The notes: a model not told the origin generated them from the letters alone. 64,000 bases of DNA from Streptomyces sp. NBC_00287 (GCF_036173105.1 NZ_CP108053.1:2232001-2296000), one strand, 5' to 3'. Shown: positions 8,635 to 17,948, counted from the stretch's first letter. Made by a program: numbers and translations.

Positions 8635-9720
8635 TCAACTCACGACGCGGCCGTTCAGCACGATCCGCCGCGGCGCGGCCAGCACCCGTACATCGGCCCT
8701 CGGGTCCGTCTCGTACACCACCAGGTCCGCCGGCGCGCCCTCGTCGAGACCGGGGCGTCCGAGCCAGCGCCGTGCGCCCCAAGTCGTCGCCGAGAGCGCC
8801 TCCTTGGGGGGAATGCCCGCAGCGACCAGTTCCTCGACCTCCGCGGCGACCAGACCGTGCGGCAGGGTGCCGCCGGCGTCGGTGCCGACGAAGACCGGGA
8901 TACCGGCGTCGTAGGCATTCCGGACGGTGTCGTAGCGGCGTTCGTGGAGCCTGCGCATATGGGCCGACCAGCGCGGGAACTTGCTCTCGCCGCCCTCGGC
9001 GAGCTTGGGGAAGGTCGCGATGTTGACCAGCGTCGGCACGATGGCGACACCGCGCTCGGCGAACAGCGGGATCAGGTCCTCGGTCAGGCCCGTGGCGTGC
9101 TCGATGCAGTCGATGCCCGCCTCCACCAGGTCCTGGAGGGAGTTCTCGGCGAAGCAGTGCGCGGTGACCCGGGCGCCCAGGCGATGGGCCTCCGCGATGG
9201 CCGCCTCGACCGCCTCCCGCGGCCAGAGGGGGGCGAGGTCGCCGAGGTCGCGGTCGATCCAGTCGCCGACCAGCTTCACCCAGCCGTCGCCGCGGCGGGC
9301 CTCCTGGGCGACGTAGGCGACGAGGTCGTCCGGCTCGATCTCGTGGGCGTAGCCGCGGATGTAGCGGCGGGTGCGGGCGATGTGACGGCCCGCCCGGACG
9401 ATCTTCGGAAGGTCCTCGCGGTCGTCGATCCAGCGGGTGTCCGACGGGGAACCGGCGTCGCGGATCAGCAGGGCGCCGGCCTCGCGGTCGGTCAGCGCCT
9501 GCTTCTCCGCGATGTCCTGGTCGACGGGGCCGTGCGGCCCGAGGCCGACATGGCAGTGCGCGTCGACGAGGCCGGGCAGTGCCCAGCCGTCGACGGTACG
9601 GACATCACGGGCGCCGACGGGACGGTCGTAGGAGATCCTGCCGTCGACGACCCACAGCTCGTCCCGGATGTCATCGGGCCCGACCAGGATCCGGCCCCTC
9701 ACCTGCAGCACACCGCTCAT
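8635..9720 (-). CDS. Metal-dependent amidohydrolase (imidazolonepropionase/prolidase-like)
   Basis: 361 residues from ATG 9720 (MSGVLQVRGRILVGPDDIRD), with AAGG seven bases upstream; GTG 9729 is an alternative. TIM-barrel amidohydrolase motifs in order: metal pair LVDAHCHVGLG, VTAHCFAENSLQ, CIEHATGL, and the final Asp in VFVGTDAGGTLPHG. The small beta-sandwich domain is made of both termini. The gene starts 15 bases after the stop of an amino-acid ABC ATPase gene, so it is probably the last gene of that importer operon and may hydrolyse an imported amide, dipeptide or N-acylated amino acid. Substrate is not predictable from sequence alone. Confidence 0.85.
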   Translation of the reverse strand: MSGVLQVRGRILVGPDDIRDELWVVDGRISYDRPVGARDVRTVDGWALPGLVDAHCHVGLGPHGPVDQDIAEKQALTDREAGALLIRDAGSPSDTRWIDDREDLPKIVRAGRHIARTRRYIRGYAHEIEPDDLVAYVAQEARRGDGWVKLVGDWIDRDLGDLAPLWPREAVEAAIAEAHRLGARVTAHCFAENSLQDLVEAGIDCIEHATGLTEDLIPLFAERGVAIVPTLVNIATFPKLAEGGESKFPRWSAHMRRLHERRYDTVRNAYDAGIPVFVGTDAGGTLPHGLVAAEVEELVAAGIPPKEALSATTWGARRWLGRPGLDEGAPADLVVYETDPRADVRVLAAPRRIVLNGRVVS

Positions 9721-9734
9721 GCACTGCACCTTAG

Positions 9735-10526
9735 TCAGGTGCCGCCGCCCACCTGGTCCGAGGTCTCCTCCTCCACCTCGGCCATCGCCGGGTCCAGCAG
9801 GCGGGAGAGGAAGTGGCGGGTGCGTTCGTGGCGGGGGCTGCCGATGACCTGGTCCGGGATGCCGTCCTCGACGATCACTCCGCCGTCCATGAAGACGACC
9901 CGGTCGGCGACCTCGCGGGCGAAGGTCATCTCATGGGTGACGACCATCATCGTCATGCCCTCGTTCGCCAGCATGCGCATGACCGCGAGGACATCACCGA
10001 CCAGCTCCGGGTCCAGGGCCGAGGTCGGCTCGTCGAAGAGCATCACCTCGGGGCCCATGGCCAGCGAACGGGCGATGGCCACACGCTGCTGCTGACCGCC
10101 GGAGAGGGAGGACGGATAGGCGTCCGCCTTCTCCGCGAGGCCCACCCGCTCCAGGTTCTCCGCGGCCACCTTCGCGGCCTCGGCCTTGCCGCGCCTGAGG
10201 ACCCGGCGCTGCGGCAGCGTGAGGTTCTCGGTCACGGTCAGATGCGGGAAGAGGTTGAACTGCTGGAAGACCATGCCGATACGACGGCGTACGGCGTCGA
10301 TGTCGACGTCCGGGTCGGTGAGTTCCGTACCGCCGACGAAGACCTGGCCCTTGGAGGGCTCTTCGAGGAGGTTCACGCACCGCAGCAGCGTCGACTTGCC
10401 GGAGCCGGAGGGGCCGATGACACACACGACCTCGCCGCGCTGGATCTCCAGGTCGATGCCCTTGAGGACCTCGTTGTCGCCGAAGGACTTGTGCAGGTCC
10501 TTGACGTGGATCTCGGGACGACTCAC
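9735..10526 (-). CDS. Polar amino-acid ABC transporter ATP-binding protein
   Basis: 263 residues from GTG 10526, chosen because it overlaps the permease stop by four bases; the frame is open further upstream inside the permease gene. Walker [11 protein letters not shown]-loop in [14 protein letters not shown], signature LSGGQQQR, Walker [13 protein letters not shown], and H-loop [16 protein letters not shown] identify a GlnQ/GluA-type ATPase. It works with the permease and the lipoprotein encoded just upstream to import a glutamine/glutamate-like or other polar amino acid. The amidohydrolase gene follows after 14 bases. Confidence 0.95.
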   Translation of the reverse strand: MSRPEIHVKDLHKSFGDNEVLKGIDLEIQRGEVVCVIGPSGSGKSTLLRCVNLLEEPSKGQVFVGGTELTDPDVDIDAVRRRIGMVFQQFNLFPHLTVTENLTLPQRRVLRRGKAEAAKVAAENLERVGLAEKADAYPSSLSGGQQQRVAIARSLAMGPEVMLFDEPTSALDPELVGDVLAVMRMLANEGMTMMVVTHEMTFAREVADRVVFMDGGVIVEDGIPDQVIGSPRHERTRHFLSRLLDPAMAEVEEETSDQVGGGT

Positions 10527-11356
10527 CTGATGGCCTCCTGAGCCTTCGTCTCCATGCGGCGCACGACGAAGCCGAGCGGGATCGTGACCAGCAGGTAGCA
10601 CAGGCCCGCGACGAGGATCGGCGTGGAGTTGGCGGTCGTGCTGGCCAGGTCACGGCCGTACTTGGACAGCTCGCGCTCCTCCAGGGTGACACCGAGGAAC
10701 AGCACCAGCGAGGAGTCCTTGAAGAGCAGGACGAGTTCGTTGGTCAGCGGCGGAAGGATGATCCGGAACGCCTGCGGGATGATGATCGAGACCATCGCAC
10801 GGGCCGGGGAGAAGCCCAGCGAGCGGGCGGCCTCCATCTGCCCCTTGGGCACCGCCTGAATGCCCGCGCGGATCGTCTCCGCCATGTACGCGGCGGAGAC
10901 CAGACCGAGCGCGAGCGCGACCTTGCCGTAGGTGCCGCCCGGGATCTCCGTGCCGGGGAAGGCCAGCGGTACGGCCACGCCCACGAAGATGAAGATCAGC
11001 AGGGCGGGCAGACCGCGGAAGATCTCGATGTAGATGCCGGCGAGCCAGCGGTACGGGCCCACGGACGACAGCCGCATCAGCGCGATCACCATGCCGAGGA
11101 CCAGTCCGAAGACAAAGCCGGACACGGTGTACAGCACGGTGTTCTTCAGCGCCAGCGTGATGATGTCCGGGAACATCTGCTCGGCGATGTCGGCCTGCGC
11201 GAACTGGTTCTGCAGCCGGTCCCAGTCGGCCGCGACCGCGAAGGCGATCACGGCCGCGGCGAAGACCACGTACTGGATACCGCGGGACAGCTTGCGCTTC
11301 TGACGCCGGGTCAGGCCCTTTTTCTTCGGCTGGAGTTGTACGTCTGTATCGGCCAT
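10523..11356 (-). CDS. Polar amino-acid ABC transporter permease (HisM/GlnP type)
   Basis: 277 residues. A Lys/Arg-rich cytoplasmic N terminus ([16 protein letters not shown]) precedes about five membrane spans. The EAA loop, which contacts the ATPase, is seen at [16 protein letters not shown] with [13 protein letters not shown] after it. A single permease gene implies a homodimer. It starts four bases after the substrate-binding gene stop and overlaps the ATPase start, so the three are one operon read from the promoter at 12248-12277. Confidence 0.95.
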   Translation of the reverse strand: MADTDVQLQPKKKGLTRRQKRKLSRGIQYVVFAAAVIAFAVAADWDRLQNQFAQADIAEQMFPDIITLALKNTVLYTVSGFVFGLVLGMVIALMRLSSVGPYRWLAGIYIEIFRGLPALLIFIFVGVAVPLAFPGTEIPGGTYGKVALALGLVSAAYMAETIRAGIQAVPKGQMEAARSLGFSPARAMVSIIIPQAFRIILPPLTNELVLLFKDSSLVLFLGVTLEERELSKYGRDLASTTANSTPILVAGLCYLLVTIPLGFVVRRMETKAQEAIR

Positions 11357-11360
11357 GGGG

Positions 11361-12212
11361 TCAGGAGGCGGACGCGCTCGGCGAGGCGGCGGACTCCTCG
11401 TACGGGCCGATCCACTTCTCGTAGATCTCCTTGTACGTGCCGTCGCCCTTGGCGTCGGCCAGCGCGTTGTTGATGGCGTTGAGGAGCTTGGTGTTGCCCT
11501 TCTTCACCGTGAAGCCGTACTGCTCACCGGTGTTGATCTGCTCGGCGACCGTGAAGGCGTCGGCGTTGGCCTTGTCCTTCAACCAGCCCTGGACGACCGG
11601 GTAGTCGATGACGACGGCCTCGACCTGACCGGTGCGCAGACCGTTGAGGACGGCGTCGGAGGACTCGAAGGAGACCGGGTCGAGGCCCTGGCCCTTGGCG
11701 TAGTCCTCGCCGGTGGTCTGCGCCTGGGCGCCGACCTTCTTGCCCTTGAGGTCGGCGAAGGACGTGATGCCGCTGTCCTTGGTGGCGAGGACGGCCTGGG
11801 TGGCCTCGAAGTACGGGTCCGAGAAGTCGACGTTCTTCTTGCGCTCCTCGGTGATGGTCATACCGGCGGCGGCGAGGTCGCACTGGCCGGCGTTGAGGGA
11901 TCCGCCGGTCTTGAAGTTCTCGAAGGGCTGGTCGACGATGGCCTGCTTCACGCCCAGGTCCTCCGCGACCAGGTCGATGAGCGAGACGTCGAAGCCCTGC
12001 ACCTCGCCGTCGATCTCCGACTGGAAGGGCGGGTAGGGCAGGTGGGTGCAGGTGGTGAGCTGGCCCGCCTTGACGAGCTCAACGCCACCGGCGGCGGTCT
12101 TGCTGCCGCTGCCGCCGTCGTCGTCCGAGGAACAGCCGGCCACGAGCACCAGCCCGGCCGTCGCGGTGGTTGCGGCCAGAATGCGGGTCCGGCGCCCGAA
12201 GGTCGTCTTCAC
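11361..12212 (-). CDS. Amino-acid ABC transporter substrate-binding lipoprotein
   Basis: 283 residues, SBP family 3. The N terminus MKTTFGRRTRILAATTATAG leads to lipobox LVAGC, so the mature protein is a lipid-anchored extracellular receptor, with a DDD/Ser/Gly linker. Family hallmarks: YPPFQSEIDGEVQGFDVSLI, GMTITEERKKNVDFSDPYF, and LKGKKVGAQAQTTGEDYAK. GTG start with AGGAGG eight bases upstream. First gene of the importer operon. Ligand is probably a polar amino acid; glutamine, glutamate, and cystine-type ligands cannot be separated here. Confidence 0.95.
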   Translation of the reverse strand: MKTTFGRRTRILAATTATAGLVLVAGCSSDDDGGSGSKTAAGGVELVKAGQLTTCTHLPYPPFQSEIDGEVQGFDVSLIDLVAEDLGVKQAIVDQPFENFKTGGSLNAGQCDLAAAGMTITEERKKNVDFSDPYFEATQAVLATKDSGITSFADLKGKKVGAQAQTTGEDYAKGQGLDPVSFESSDAVLNGLRTGQVEAVVIDYPVVQGWLKDKANADAFTVAEQINTGEQYGFTVKKGNTKLLNAINNALADAKGDGTYKEIYEKWIGPYEESAASPSASAS

Positions 12213-12247
12213 GGGGGGAGCCTCCTGTACGGGAACTGTGCGTTCCG

Positions 12248-12277
12248 ATTATAAGGAGAAGTTTGAGCAGCTCAAAC
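12248..12277 (-). promoter_or_regulatory. Promoter with overlapping palindromic operator for the amino-acid ABC operon
   Basis: On the - strand TTGAGC (12275-12270), a 16-base spacer and a perfect TATAAT (12253-12248) form a HrdB-type promoter, giving a leader of about 30 bases before the GTG at 12212. A perfect 17-base palindrome, GTTTGAGCAGCTCAAAC at 12261-12277, covers the -35 box and most of the spacer, the classic place for a repressor. The regulator is not encoded next to it. Confidence 0.8.
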
Positions 12278-12388
12278 CAAACCCATGGCTGTCGAGGCGT
12301 TCGGCCTAAGAAGTCGGGAGTAAGGGGGTGAGACCGCGCCGACTAGGCTCGACTCCGTCGACCCCATGACCGAGAAGAGAGCACCGCC

Positions 12389-13453
12389 GTGACCCACCCC
12401 TTCCTGGACCTCGCCCCGCTGAGCGCAGCGCAGTTCGCCTCGATCGAGGACCGGGTGGCACGGCTGCTGGACACCCGGCGGGACGTCGTGATCATGCAGG
12501 GCGAGGCGCTGCTGCCGCTGGAGGGTGCGATCCGTTCGGTGGCGGGCCCTGGTACGACGGCCCTGAATGTGATCACCGGCCCCTACGGCCAGACCTTCGG
12601 CGACTGGCTGCGGGACTGTGGCGCGAAGGTGATCGACCTGGCGGTCCCCTTCCACACGGCGGTCACGGCGGCGCAGATCTCCGAGGCCTTCGCCGAGCAC
12701 CCGGAGATCGACTTCGTCTCCCTGGTGCACGCGGAGGCGGCGACGGGCAACACGAACCCGGTGGCGGAGATCGGTTCCGTTGTGCGCGCGCACGGGGCGC
12801 TCTTCTACCTGGACGCGGTGGCGTCGATCGGCGCGGAGCCGGTGCTGCCGGACGCGTGGGGTGTCGACCTGTGCGTTGTCGGGGCGCAGAAGGCGATGGG
12901 CGGTCCGGCGGGTGTGTCGGCGGTGTCGGTGAGCGAGCGGGCGTGGACGCGCATGGCGGCAAACGCTCAGGCCCCGCGCCGCTCGTACCTGTCCTTGCTG
13001 GACTGGAAGGAACGCTGGATCGACGGCGGCCGCCGCGCGCTGCTGCACGCTCCGGCGCAGCTGGAGATGCTGGCGCTGGACGCGTGCGTGGAGCGGATCG
13101 AGGTGGAGGGCCTGGACGCGGTGATGTCCCGGCATGCGTCGGCTGCGGCGGCGACGCGGGAGGGGGCGGTGGCGCTGGGCGGAGGCCTGGAGCCGTATGT
13201 GTACGAGGCGAGGGAGGCGGCCCCGGTCGCGACGACGCTCCGCACCCCGCCGGGCGTGGTGGCAGTGGAACTGGTGACCCGGGCGCTGTCCTGCGATCCC
13301 TCATTGCCGCTGGCGGCGGGTGGGGGTCCGCTGGCCAAGGAGATGATCCGGGTGAATCACTACGGGGCGGATGCGACGCCGGAGACGGTACGGCGGTGTC
13401 TGGCAGCGTTGGGGGCGGCGCTGGCGGAGTCGGGACTGTCGAATCCTGCGTGA
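12389..13453 (+). CDS. Class V PLP-dependent aminotransferase
   Basis: 354 residues, serine-pyruvate/alanine-glyoxylate aminotransferase-like fold. Visible: VIMQGEALLPLEGAIRSV, VHAEAATGNTNPVAEIG, FYLDAVASIGAEP, and the PLP lysine in VVGAQKAMGGPAGVSAV. GTG start at 12389. It is transcribed away from the amino-acid importer, with 176 bases between the two, so amino-acid metabolism is a fair guess. A terminator-like hairpin follows at 13511-13536, so it is probably not part of the ectoine operon. Substrate unknown; an aspartate aminotransferase-like or phosphoserine-type role would also fit. Confidence 0.85.
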   Translation: MTHPFLDLAPLSAAQFASIEDRVARLLDTRRDVVIMQGEALLPLEGAIRSVAGPGTTALNVITGPYGQTFGDWLRDCGAKVIDLAVPFHTAVTAAQISEAFAEHPEIDFVSLVHAEAATGNTNPVAEIGSVVRAHGALFYLDAVASIGAEPVLPDAWGVDLCVVGAQKAMGGPAGVSAVSVSERAWTRMAANAQAPRRSYLSLLDWKERWIDGGRRALLHAPAQLEMLALDACVERIEVEGLDAVMSRHASAAAATREGAVALGGGLEPYVYEAREAAPVATTLRTPPGVVAVELVTRALSCDPSLPLAAGGGPLAKEMIRVNHYGADATPETVRRCLAALGAALAESGLSNPA

Positions 13454-13510
13454 GCGCATCGACGGAGTTACCGGGACCTGAATTCAGCGTAATTCCGAAT
13501 TGCTTTTAGG

Positions 13511-13536
13511 GGGCAGCTTCCCGTTCTCTTCTGCCC
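13511..13536 (+). terminator. Putative intrinsic terminator after the class V aminotransferase gene
   Basis: GGGCAG at 13511-13516 pairs with CTGCCC at 13531-13536 around a 14-base loop, followed by GCTTTTC. It begins 57 bases after the aminotransferase stop and would separate that gene from ectABCD. The stem is short, so confidence is moderate. Confidence 0.5.
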
Positions 13537-13616
13537 GCTTTTCATCGACCTAAACGCAAAGATTTCGCGAACGCCAAGCGGAGTAATTCGGACAGGTCTC
13601 GTGCAGATTACATGGC

Positions 13617-13632
13617 TGTGACGCGTTACACA
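13617..13632. promoter_or_regulatory. Crp-like site upstream of ectA
   Basis: TGTGACGCGTTACACA matches the CRP half-site TGTGA, then six bases, then ACACA (one mismatch to TCACA). It lies about 135 bases before the ectA start. The Streptomyces Crp consensus, as I recall it, is GTG-N6-GNCAC, so this is imperfect. Regulation by Crp is a hypothesis only. Confidence 0.3.
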
Positions 13633-13765
13633 TCACGCCCGTTTTGCACCCTATACCCGGGGCAAACAGGGCACTTCACCCCTCGCGCGGATAACATATC
13701 GGGCCCGGCCACGGAACCCCCCACCTCCATGCATTTTTGAATTTCCCTCGGTAAGTTCAATTCGC

Positions 13766-14272
13766 ATGACTGCCGCACAAGCAGACCTGCAAATCGACCG
13801 GCCAGTGGTGGCCGACGGCGCCGCGCTGTGGCGGATCGCCAAGGACTCCAAGGCCCTCGACCTGAACTCGTCCTACAGCTATCTGCTGTGGTGCCGCGAC
13901 TTCGCCGGCACCTCGGCGGTCGCGCGCGACGAGCACGGGGAGCCGGTCGGCTTCGTCACCGGCTATGTACGGCCGGACCGTCCGCACACCCTGCTCGTCT
14001 GGCAGGTGGCGGTGGACGACGCGTACCGCGGGCGCGGGATCGCCGCCGCCCTGCTCGACGGGCTCGCCGCCCGGGTCGGCGGCGAGTACGGCGTCACCCG
14101 CGTCGAGACCACCATCACACCCGGCAACACCGCCTCCGAGCGGCTGTTCGCCTCCTTCGCCGAACGGCACGGCGCCGCGATGGAGCGCGAGGTGCTGTTC
14201 GAGACGGGCCTGTTCCCCGACGGGCCGCACGACCCCGAAGTCCTTTACCGCATCGGTCCCCTCCCTCACTGA
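13766..14272 (+). CDS. ectA: L-2,4-diaminobutyrate acetyltransferase
   Basis: 168 residues, GNAT fold. Acetylates L-2,4-diaminobutyrate at N4 using acetyl-CoA, the second step of ectoine synthesis. Diagnostic pieces: LDLNSSYSYLLWCRDFAGTS, the acetyl-CoA motif VDDAYRGRGIAAALLDGL, ETTITPGNTASERLF, and the terminal FPDGPHDPEVLYRIG. First gene of ectABCD, 30 bases before ectB. Typical family length. Confidence 0.97.
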   Translation: MTAAQADLQIDRPVVADGAALWRIAKDSKALDLNSSYSYLLWCRDFAGTSAVARDEHGEPVGFVTGYVRPDRPHTLLVWQVAVDDAYRGRGIAAALLDGLAARVGGEYGVTRVETTITPGNTASERLFASFAERHGAAMEREVLFETGLFPDGPHDPEVLYRIGPLPH

Positions 14273-14302
14273 CCTCCCCCACGCATCGAGGAGCGATTCG
14301 TC

Positions 14303-15574
14303 GTGACCATCACCCAGCCCGACCTCAGCGTCTTCCAGACCCTGGAGTCCGAGGTGCGCAGCTACTGCCGAGGCTGGCCCACCGTCTTCGACCGTGCGCG
14401 TGGCAGCCGTATGTACGACGAGGACGGCCACGAGTACCTGGACTTCTTCGCCGGCGCCGGATCACTGAACTACGGGCACAACAACCCTGTGCTGAAACGG
14501 GCGTTGATCGACTACCTGGAGCGGGACGGCGTCACGCACGGGCTCGATATGTCGACCAGTGCCAAGCGGGCCTTCCTGCAGACCTTCCAGGACCTGGTGC
14601 TGCGGCCGCGTGATCTGCCGTACAAGGTCATGTTCCCGGGGCCTACGGGGACGAACGCCGTGGAGTCCGCGCTGAAGCTCGCGCGGAAGGTGAAGGGGCG
14701 CGAGGCCATCGTGTCGTTCACCAATGCCTTCCACGGGATGTCCCTGGGCTCGCTCGCCGTCACCGGCAACGCCTTCAAGCGGGCCGGCGCCGGGATCCCG
14801 CTGGTGCACGGCACGCCCATGCCGTTCGACAACTACTTCGACGGCCAGGTCCCGGACTTCCTGTGGTTCGAGCGGCTCCTGGAGGACCAGGGCTCCGGGC
14901 TCAACAAGCCGGCCGCGGTGATCGTGGAGACCGTGCAGGGCGAGGGCGGCATCAACGTCGCGCGCCCCGAGTGGCTGCGCGCGCTCGCCGAGCTGTGCGA
15001 GCGGCAGGACATGCTGCTCATCGTCGACGACATCCAGATGGGGTGCGGGCGGACAGGCGCCTTCTTCTCGTTCGAGGAGGCCGGGATCACGCCCGACATC
15101 GTCACCGTGTCCAAGTCCATCAGCGGCTACGGACTGCCCATGGCGCTCTGCCTGTTCAAGCCCGAGCTCGACATCTGGGAGCCGGGCGAGCACAACGGCA
15201 CCTTCCGCGGCAACAACCCCGCCTTCGTCACCGCCACCGCCGCCCTGGAGACGTACTGGGCCGACGGCTCGGCAATGGAGAAGCAGACCCGGGCCCGCGG
15301 TGAGCAGGTCGAGCAGGCACTCATCGCGATCTGCGAGGAGAACCTCGCCGACGTCAAGGAGTACCGCGGCCGCGGGCTCGTGTGGGGCCTGGAGTTCCAC
15401 GAGAAGGCCCGTGCCGAGCGGGTCGCGCGGCGCGCCTTCGAACTCGGGCTGCTCATCGAGCCGTCCGGCCCCGAGAGCGAGGTCGTCAAGCTGCTGCCCG
15501 CCCTCACCGTCACCCCCGAGGAGCTCGACGAGGGCCTGAGCGTCCTCGCCCGTGCCGTCCGCGAAACCGTCTGA
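14303..15574 (+). CDS. ectB: Diaminobutyrate--2-oxoglutarate aminotransferase
   Basis: 423 residues, class III PLP aminotransferase. Transfers an amino group from glutamate to L-aspartate-beta-semialdehyde, making L-2,4-diaminobutyrate for ectoine. Visible: FPGPTGTNAVESALKLARK, NAFHGMSLGSLAVTGN, IVDDIQMGCGRTGAFFSFE with the PLP-stacking Asp, and the Schiff-base lysine in VSKSISGYGLPMAL. Full length. GTG start at 14303, 30 bases after ectA, with GAGGAG-type purines upstream; ectC follows after 30 bases. Confidence 0.97.
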   Translation: MTITQPDLSVFQTLESEVRSYCRGWPTVFDRARGSRMYDEDGHEYLDFFAGAGSLNYGHNNPVLKRALIDYLERDGVTHGLDMSTSAKRAFLQTFQDLVLRPRDLPYKVMFPGPTGTNAVESALKLARKVKGREAIVSFTNAFHGMSLGSLAVTGNAFKRAGAGIPLVHGTPMPFDNYFDGQVPDFLWFERLLEDQGSGLNKPAAVIVETVQGEGGINVARPEWLRALAELCERQDMLLIVDDIQMGCGRTGAFFSFEEAGITPDIVTVSKSISGYGLPMALCLFKPELDIWEPGEHNGTFRGNNPAFVTATAALETYWADGSAMEKQTRARGEQVEQALIAICEENLADVKEYRGRGLVWGLEFHEKARAERVARRAFELGLLIEPSGPESEVVKLLPALTVTPEELDEGLSVLARAVRETV

Positions 15575-15604
15575 ATCGACAGAGAAGAAGGAGCTGTTCA
15601 GCAC

Positions 15605-16003
15605 GTGATCGTCCGTTCGTTCAAGGACATCGAAGGCACCGACCGGCATGTGAAGGCCGCGTCCGGCACCTGGGAGAGCAAACGCATCGTCCTCGCCAAG
15701 GAGCGGGTCGGGTTCTCGCTGCACGAGACGATCCTGTACGCGGGTACGGAGACGTCGATGTGGTACGCGAACCACATCGAGGCGGTCGTCTGCGTCGAGG
15801 GCGAGGCCGAACTGACCGATCACGAGTCCGGGCTCACCCACACGATCACGCCCGGGACCATGTACCTCCTGGACGGCCACGAGAGGCACACGCTGCGGGT
15901 CAAGGAGGACTTCCGCTGCCTGTGTGTCTTCAACCCGCCGGTGACCGGCCGGGAGGACCACGACGAGAACGGCGTCTATCCCCTGCTGACGGAGGAGGGC
16001 TGA
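15605..16003 (+). CDS. ectC: L-ectoine synthase
   Basis: 132 residues, cupin fold. Cyclises N4-acetyl-L-2,4-diaminobutyrate to ectoine with loss of water; iron is the metal in studied homologues. Visible: [53 protein letters not shown], and [23 protein letters not shown] start with AAGGAG upstream. It is separated from ectD by three bases, so the two are co-translated. Confidence 0.97.
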   Translation: MIVRSFKDIEGTDRHVKAASGTWESKRIVLAKERVGFSLHETILYAGTETSMWYANHIEAVVCVEGEAELTDHESGLTHTITPGTMYLLDGHERHTLRVKEDFRCLCVFNPPVTGREDHDENGVYPLLTEEG

Positions 16004-16006
16004 ATC

Positions 16007-16894
16007 ATGAGCACGATCACCGATCTCTACCCGAGCCGAGGCGCCACCGAGGTGACGACGCCGCGCCGTGACCCGGTCGTCTGGTCCCCGCCCGGCGCGC
16101 CGGGACCGGTCTCGGTCCCGGACCTCCAGGCGTACGAGCGCGACGGATTCCTCCCCGTCGAGCAGCTCATCACCGACGACGAGGTCGCCGTCTACCGGCA
16201 GGAGCTGGAGCGGCTGGTCACCGACCCGGAGATCCGCGCCGACGAACGCTCGATCGTCGAGCCGCAGTCCAAGGAGATCCGCTCGGTCTTCGAGGTGCAC
16301 CGGATCAGCGAGGTGTTCGCCGCGCTGGTGCGGGACGAGCGGGTCGTCCGGCGGGCCCGGCAACTGCTCGGCTCGGACGTGTACGTCCACCAGTCCCGGA
16401 TCAACGTCAAGCCCGGGTTCGGGGCCAGCGGCTTCTACTGGCACTCGGACTTCGAGACCTGGCATGCCGAGGACGGGCTGCCGAACATGCGGACCGTGTC
16501 CGTCTCGATCGCGCTGACCGAGAACTACGACACCAACGGCGGCCTCATGATCATGCCGGGGTCGCACAAGACGTTCCTCGGCTGTGCGGGGGCCACGCCG
16601 AAGGACAACTACAAGAAGTCCCTGCAGATGCAGGACGCGGGCACGCCCTCGGACGAGGCGCTGACCGCGCTGGCCACCCGGCACGGCATCCGGCTGTTCA
16701 CCGGCCGGGCCGGTTCGGCGACCTGGTTCGACTGCAACTGCATGCACGGCTCGGGCGACAACATCACGCCCTTCCCGCGCAGCAATGTCTTCATCGTGTT
16801 CAACAGCGTGGAGAACAAGGCGGTTGAGCCGTTCTCGGCGCCGGTACGGCGTCCTGAGTTCATCGGCGCCAGGGACTTCACCCCGGTGAAGTAG
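16007..16894 (+). CDS. ectD: Ectoine hydroxylase, Fe(II)/2-oxoglutarate dioxygenase
   Basis: 295 residues. Converts ectoine to 5-hydroxyectoine with O2 and 2-oxoglutarate. The family signature FYWHSDFETWHAEDG holds the first His and Asp iron ligands (HxD); the second His is in CNCMHGSGDNITP; the 2-oxoglutarate Arg is in PFPRSNVF. Conserved LMIMPGSHKTFLGCAG is present. Presence of ectD indicates hydroxyectoine is made, useful in desiccation and heat as well as salt. It ends 12 bases before a convergent anti-sigma gene with no clear terminator between. Confidence 0.97.
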   Translation: MSTITDLYPSRGATEVTTPRRDPVVWSPPGAPGPVSVPDLQAYERDGFLPVEQLITDDEVAVYRQELERLVTDPEIRADERSIVEPQSKEIRSVFEVHRISEVFAALVRDERVVRRARQLLGSDVYVHQSRINVKPGFGASGFYWHSDFETWHAEDGLPNMRTVSVSIALTENYDTNGGLMIMPGSHKTFLGCAGATPKDNYKKSLQMQDAGTPSDEALTALATRHGIRLFTGRAGSATWFDCNCMHGSGDNITPFPRSNVFIVFNSVENKAVEPFSAPVRRPEFIGARDFTPVK

Positions 16895-16906
16895 CCCGCA
16901 CTGCTC

Positions 16907-17908
16907 TCACAGCCACGCCAGCGACGCGGCCGTCTCCAGTACGTTCCGTACGGCGGCCGCGTCGCCCGTGGCACCCCTCGGTACCTCCTCGGGCGTGCAC
17001 CGTCCGCCGACGAGGAGGCAGAAGTCGACGGGATCCAGGGCGAGTTCGGCCTCCACGGGCTCGTCCCCGGAGCCCAGCACCCACTGCGCGCCGCCGCTGA
17101 CCGAGAACAGCACCGGCGCCGCGTCGGGGCCGAGGGCGAGGCCCAGGATGCGGACCGCGAGCCGCACCAGCTGCTCCAGGTGCTCCTCGGCCGGCGGCGG
17201 GACCACCAGGCCGAGAGCGCGGCCGATGTCGTCGGTGTGGATCCACGCCTCGAAGCCGCGCACCACGAAATGATCGGCGACCGGCAGCCGGATCCCCATC
17301 AACAGCTCGGCCCGCGCGGCGAGTTCGACGTCGCGCGCCTCGGGCGTGGCGAGCAGCGCGTCGGCCTGCGCCGCCCAGTCGGCCACCGTCTCCTCGGGCG
17401 TACGGCCGTGCTCGTGGGCGATGACATCGGCGGTACGCCGGTTCCAGGCGTCCTCCCAGCGCATGTCCTGCGGAAGCACGGTCGCCGGGACCCGCGCGGC
17501 GATGCCGAGCCGCCCGGCCAGCGCCTCGTCGGCGGCCAGCAGATGGGCGACCGTGGCGTGCACGTCCCAGTCGTGCACCACCGGTGTGCCCCAGCGGCCG
17601 TCCGCCTCGGGCAGCAGCGCGCGCAGGCCCTGGACGGCGGCGGCGTAGGGCGCGGCGTGCACGGCGGTACGGGGTGCGGCCGGGCGCCGGGCGAGCAGGG
17701 CCGGCGGGAGACCGGCGGCGGGCCGGGCGGGCAGTCCGCCCATGGGCGGCCCGTCGAGCAGCCGTACCGTCTCGCGCAGCCGCTCCGCTTCCGCCGCGCA
17801 GCTCTCGCATCCGGCGAGGTGCGGCGGGACCCGTTCGGCGTCGGCCGGGTCCAGGGCGCCGAAGGCCCAGGCGGCCAGCAGATCGCGTACGTCGTCGTGC
17901 TCGGTCAC
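16907..17908 (-). CDS. Zinc-finger anti-sigma factor fused to a maleylpyruvate-isomerase-like domain
   Basis: 333 residues. The N terminus (MTEHDDVRDLLAAWAFGALD) carries the ZAS zinc motif HLAGCESC (HxxxCxxC), typical of anti-sigma factors that hold an ECF sigma factor. The rest is a mycothiol-dependent maleylpyruvate isomerase/DinB-type helical domain (HDWDVHATVAHLLAADEALA; FEAWIHTDDIGRALG) with its C-terminal MDMPI domain. No membrane span is seen, so sensing would be cytoplasmic. GTG start with GAAGGAGG upstream; it lies 40 bases after its cognate sigma gene. The domain joining suggests thiol or metal input, which is inference. Confidence 0.88.
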   Translation of the reverse strand: MTEHDDVRDLLAAWAFGALDPADAERVPPHLAGCESCAAEAERLRETVRLLDGPPMGGLPARPAAGLPPALLARRPAAPRTAVHAAPYAAAVQGLRALLPEADGRWGTPVVHDWDVHATVAHLLAADEALAGRLGIAARVPATVLPQDMRWEDAWNRRTADVIAHEHGRTPEETVADWAAQADALLATPEARDVELAARAELLMGIRLPVADHFVVRGFEAWIHTDDIGRALGLVVPPPAEEHLEQLVRLAVRILGLALGPDAAPVLFSVSGGAQWVLGSGDEPVEAELALDPVDFCLLVGGRCTPEEVPRGATGDAAAVRNVLETAASLAWL

Positions 17909-17948
17909 CGGACGCCTCCTTCCCGTGGAGCCGATGCCCCTACCGCCA

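Larger units (their letters stand above)
13454..13765. other. Noncoding region before ectA
   Basis: 312 bases without a convincing gene and visibly more AT-rich than the coding DNA around it. It holds a terminator-like hairpin near its left end, a Crp-like half-symmetric site at 13617-13632 and AT-rich stretches such as GGATAACATATC near 13690 where the ectABCD promoter probably lies. I could not assign -35 and -10 boxes with confidence. In S. coelicolor the ect operon is known to be osmoregulated and repressed by GlnR; I see no clear GlnR box by eye. Confidence 0.6.

Noticed and set aside
14462..16747. 761-codon open frame antisense to ectBCD
   Set aside because: No domain or ribosome site; it mirrors codon bias of the ect genes.
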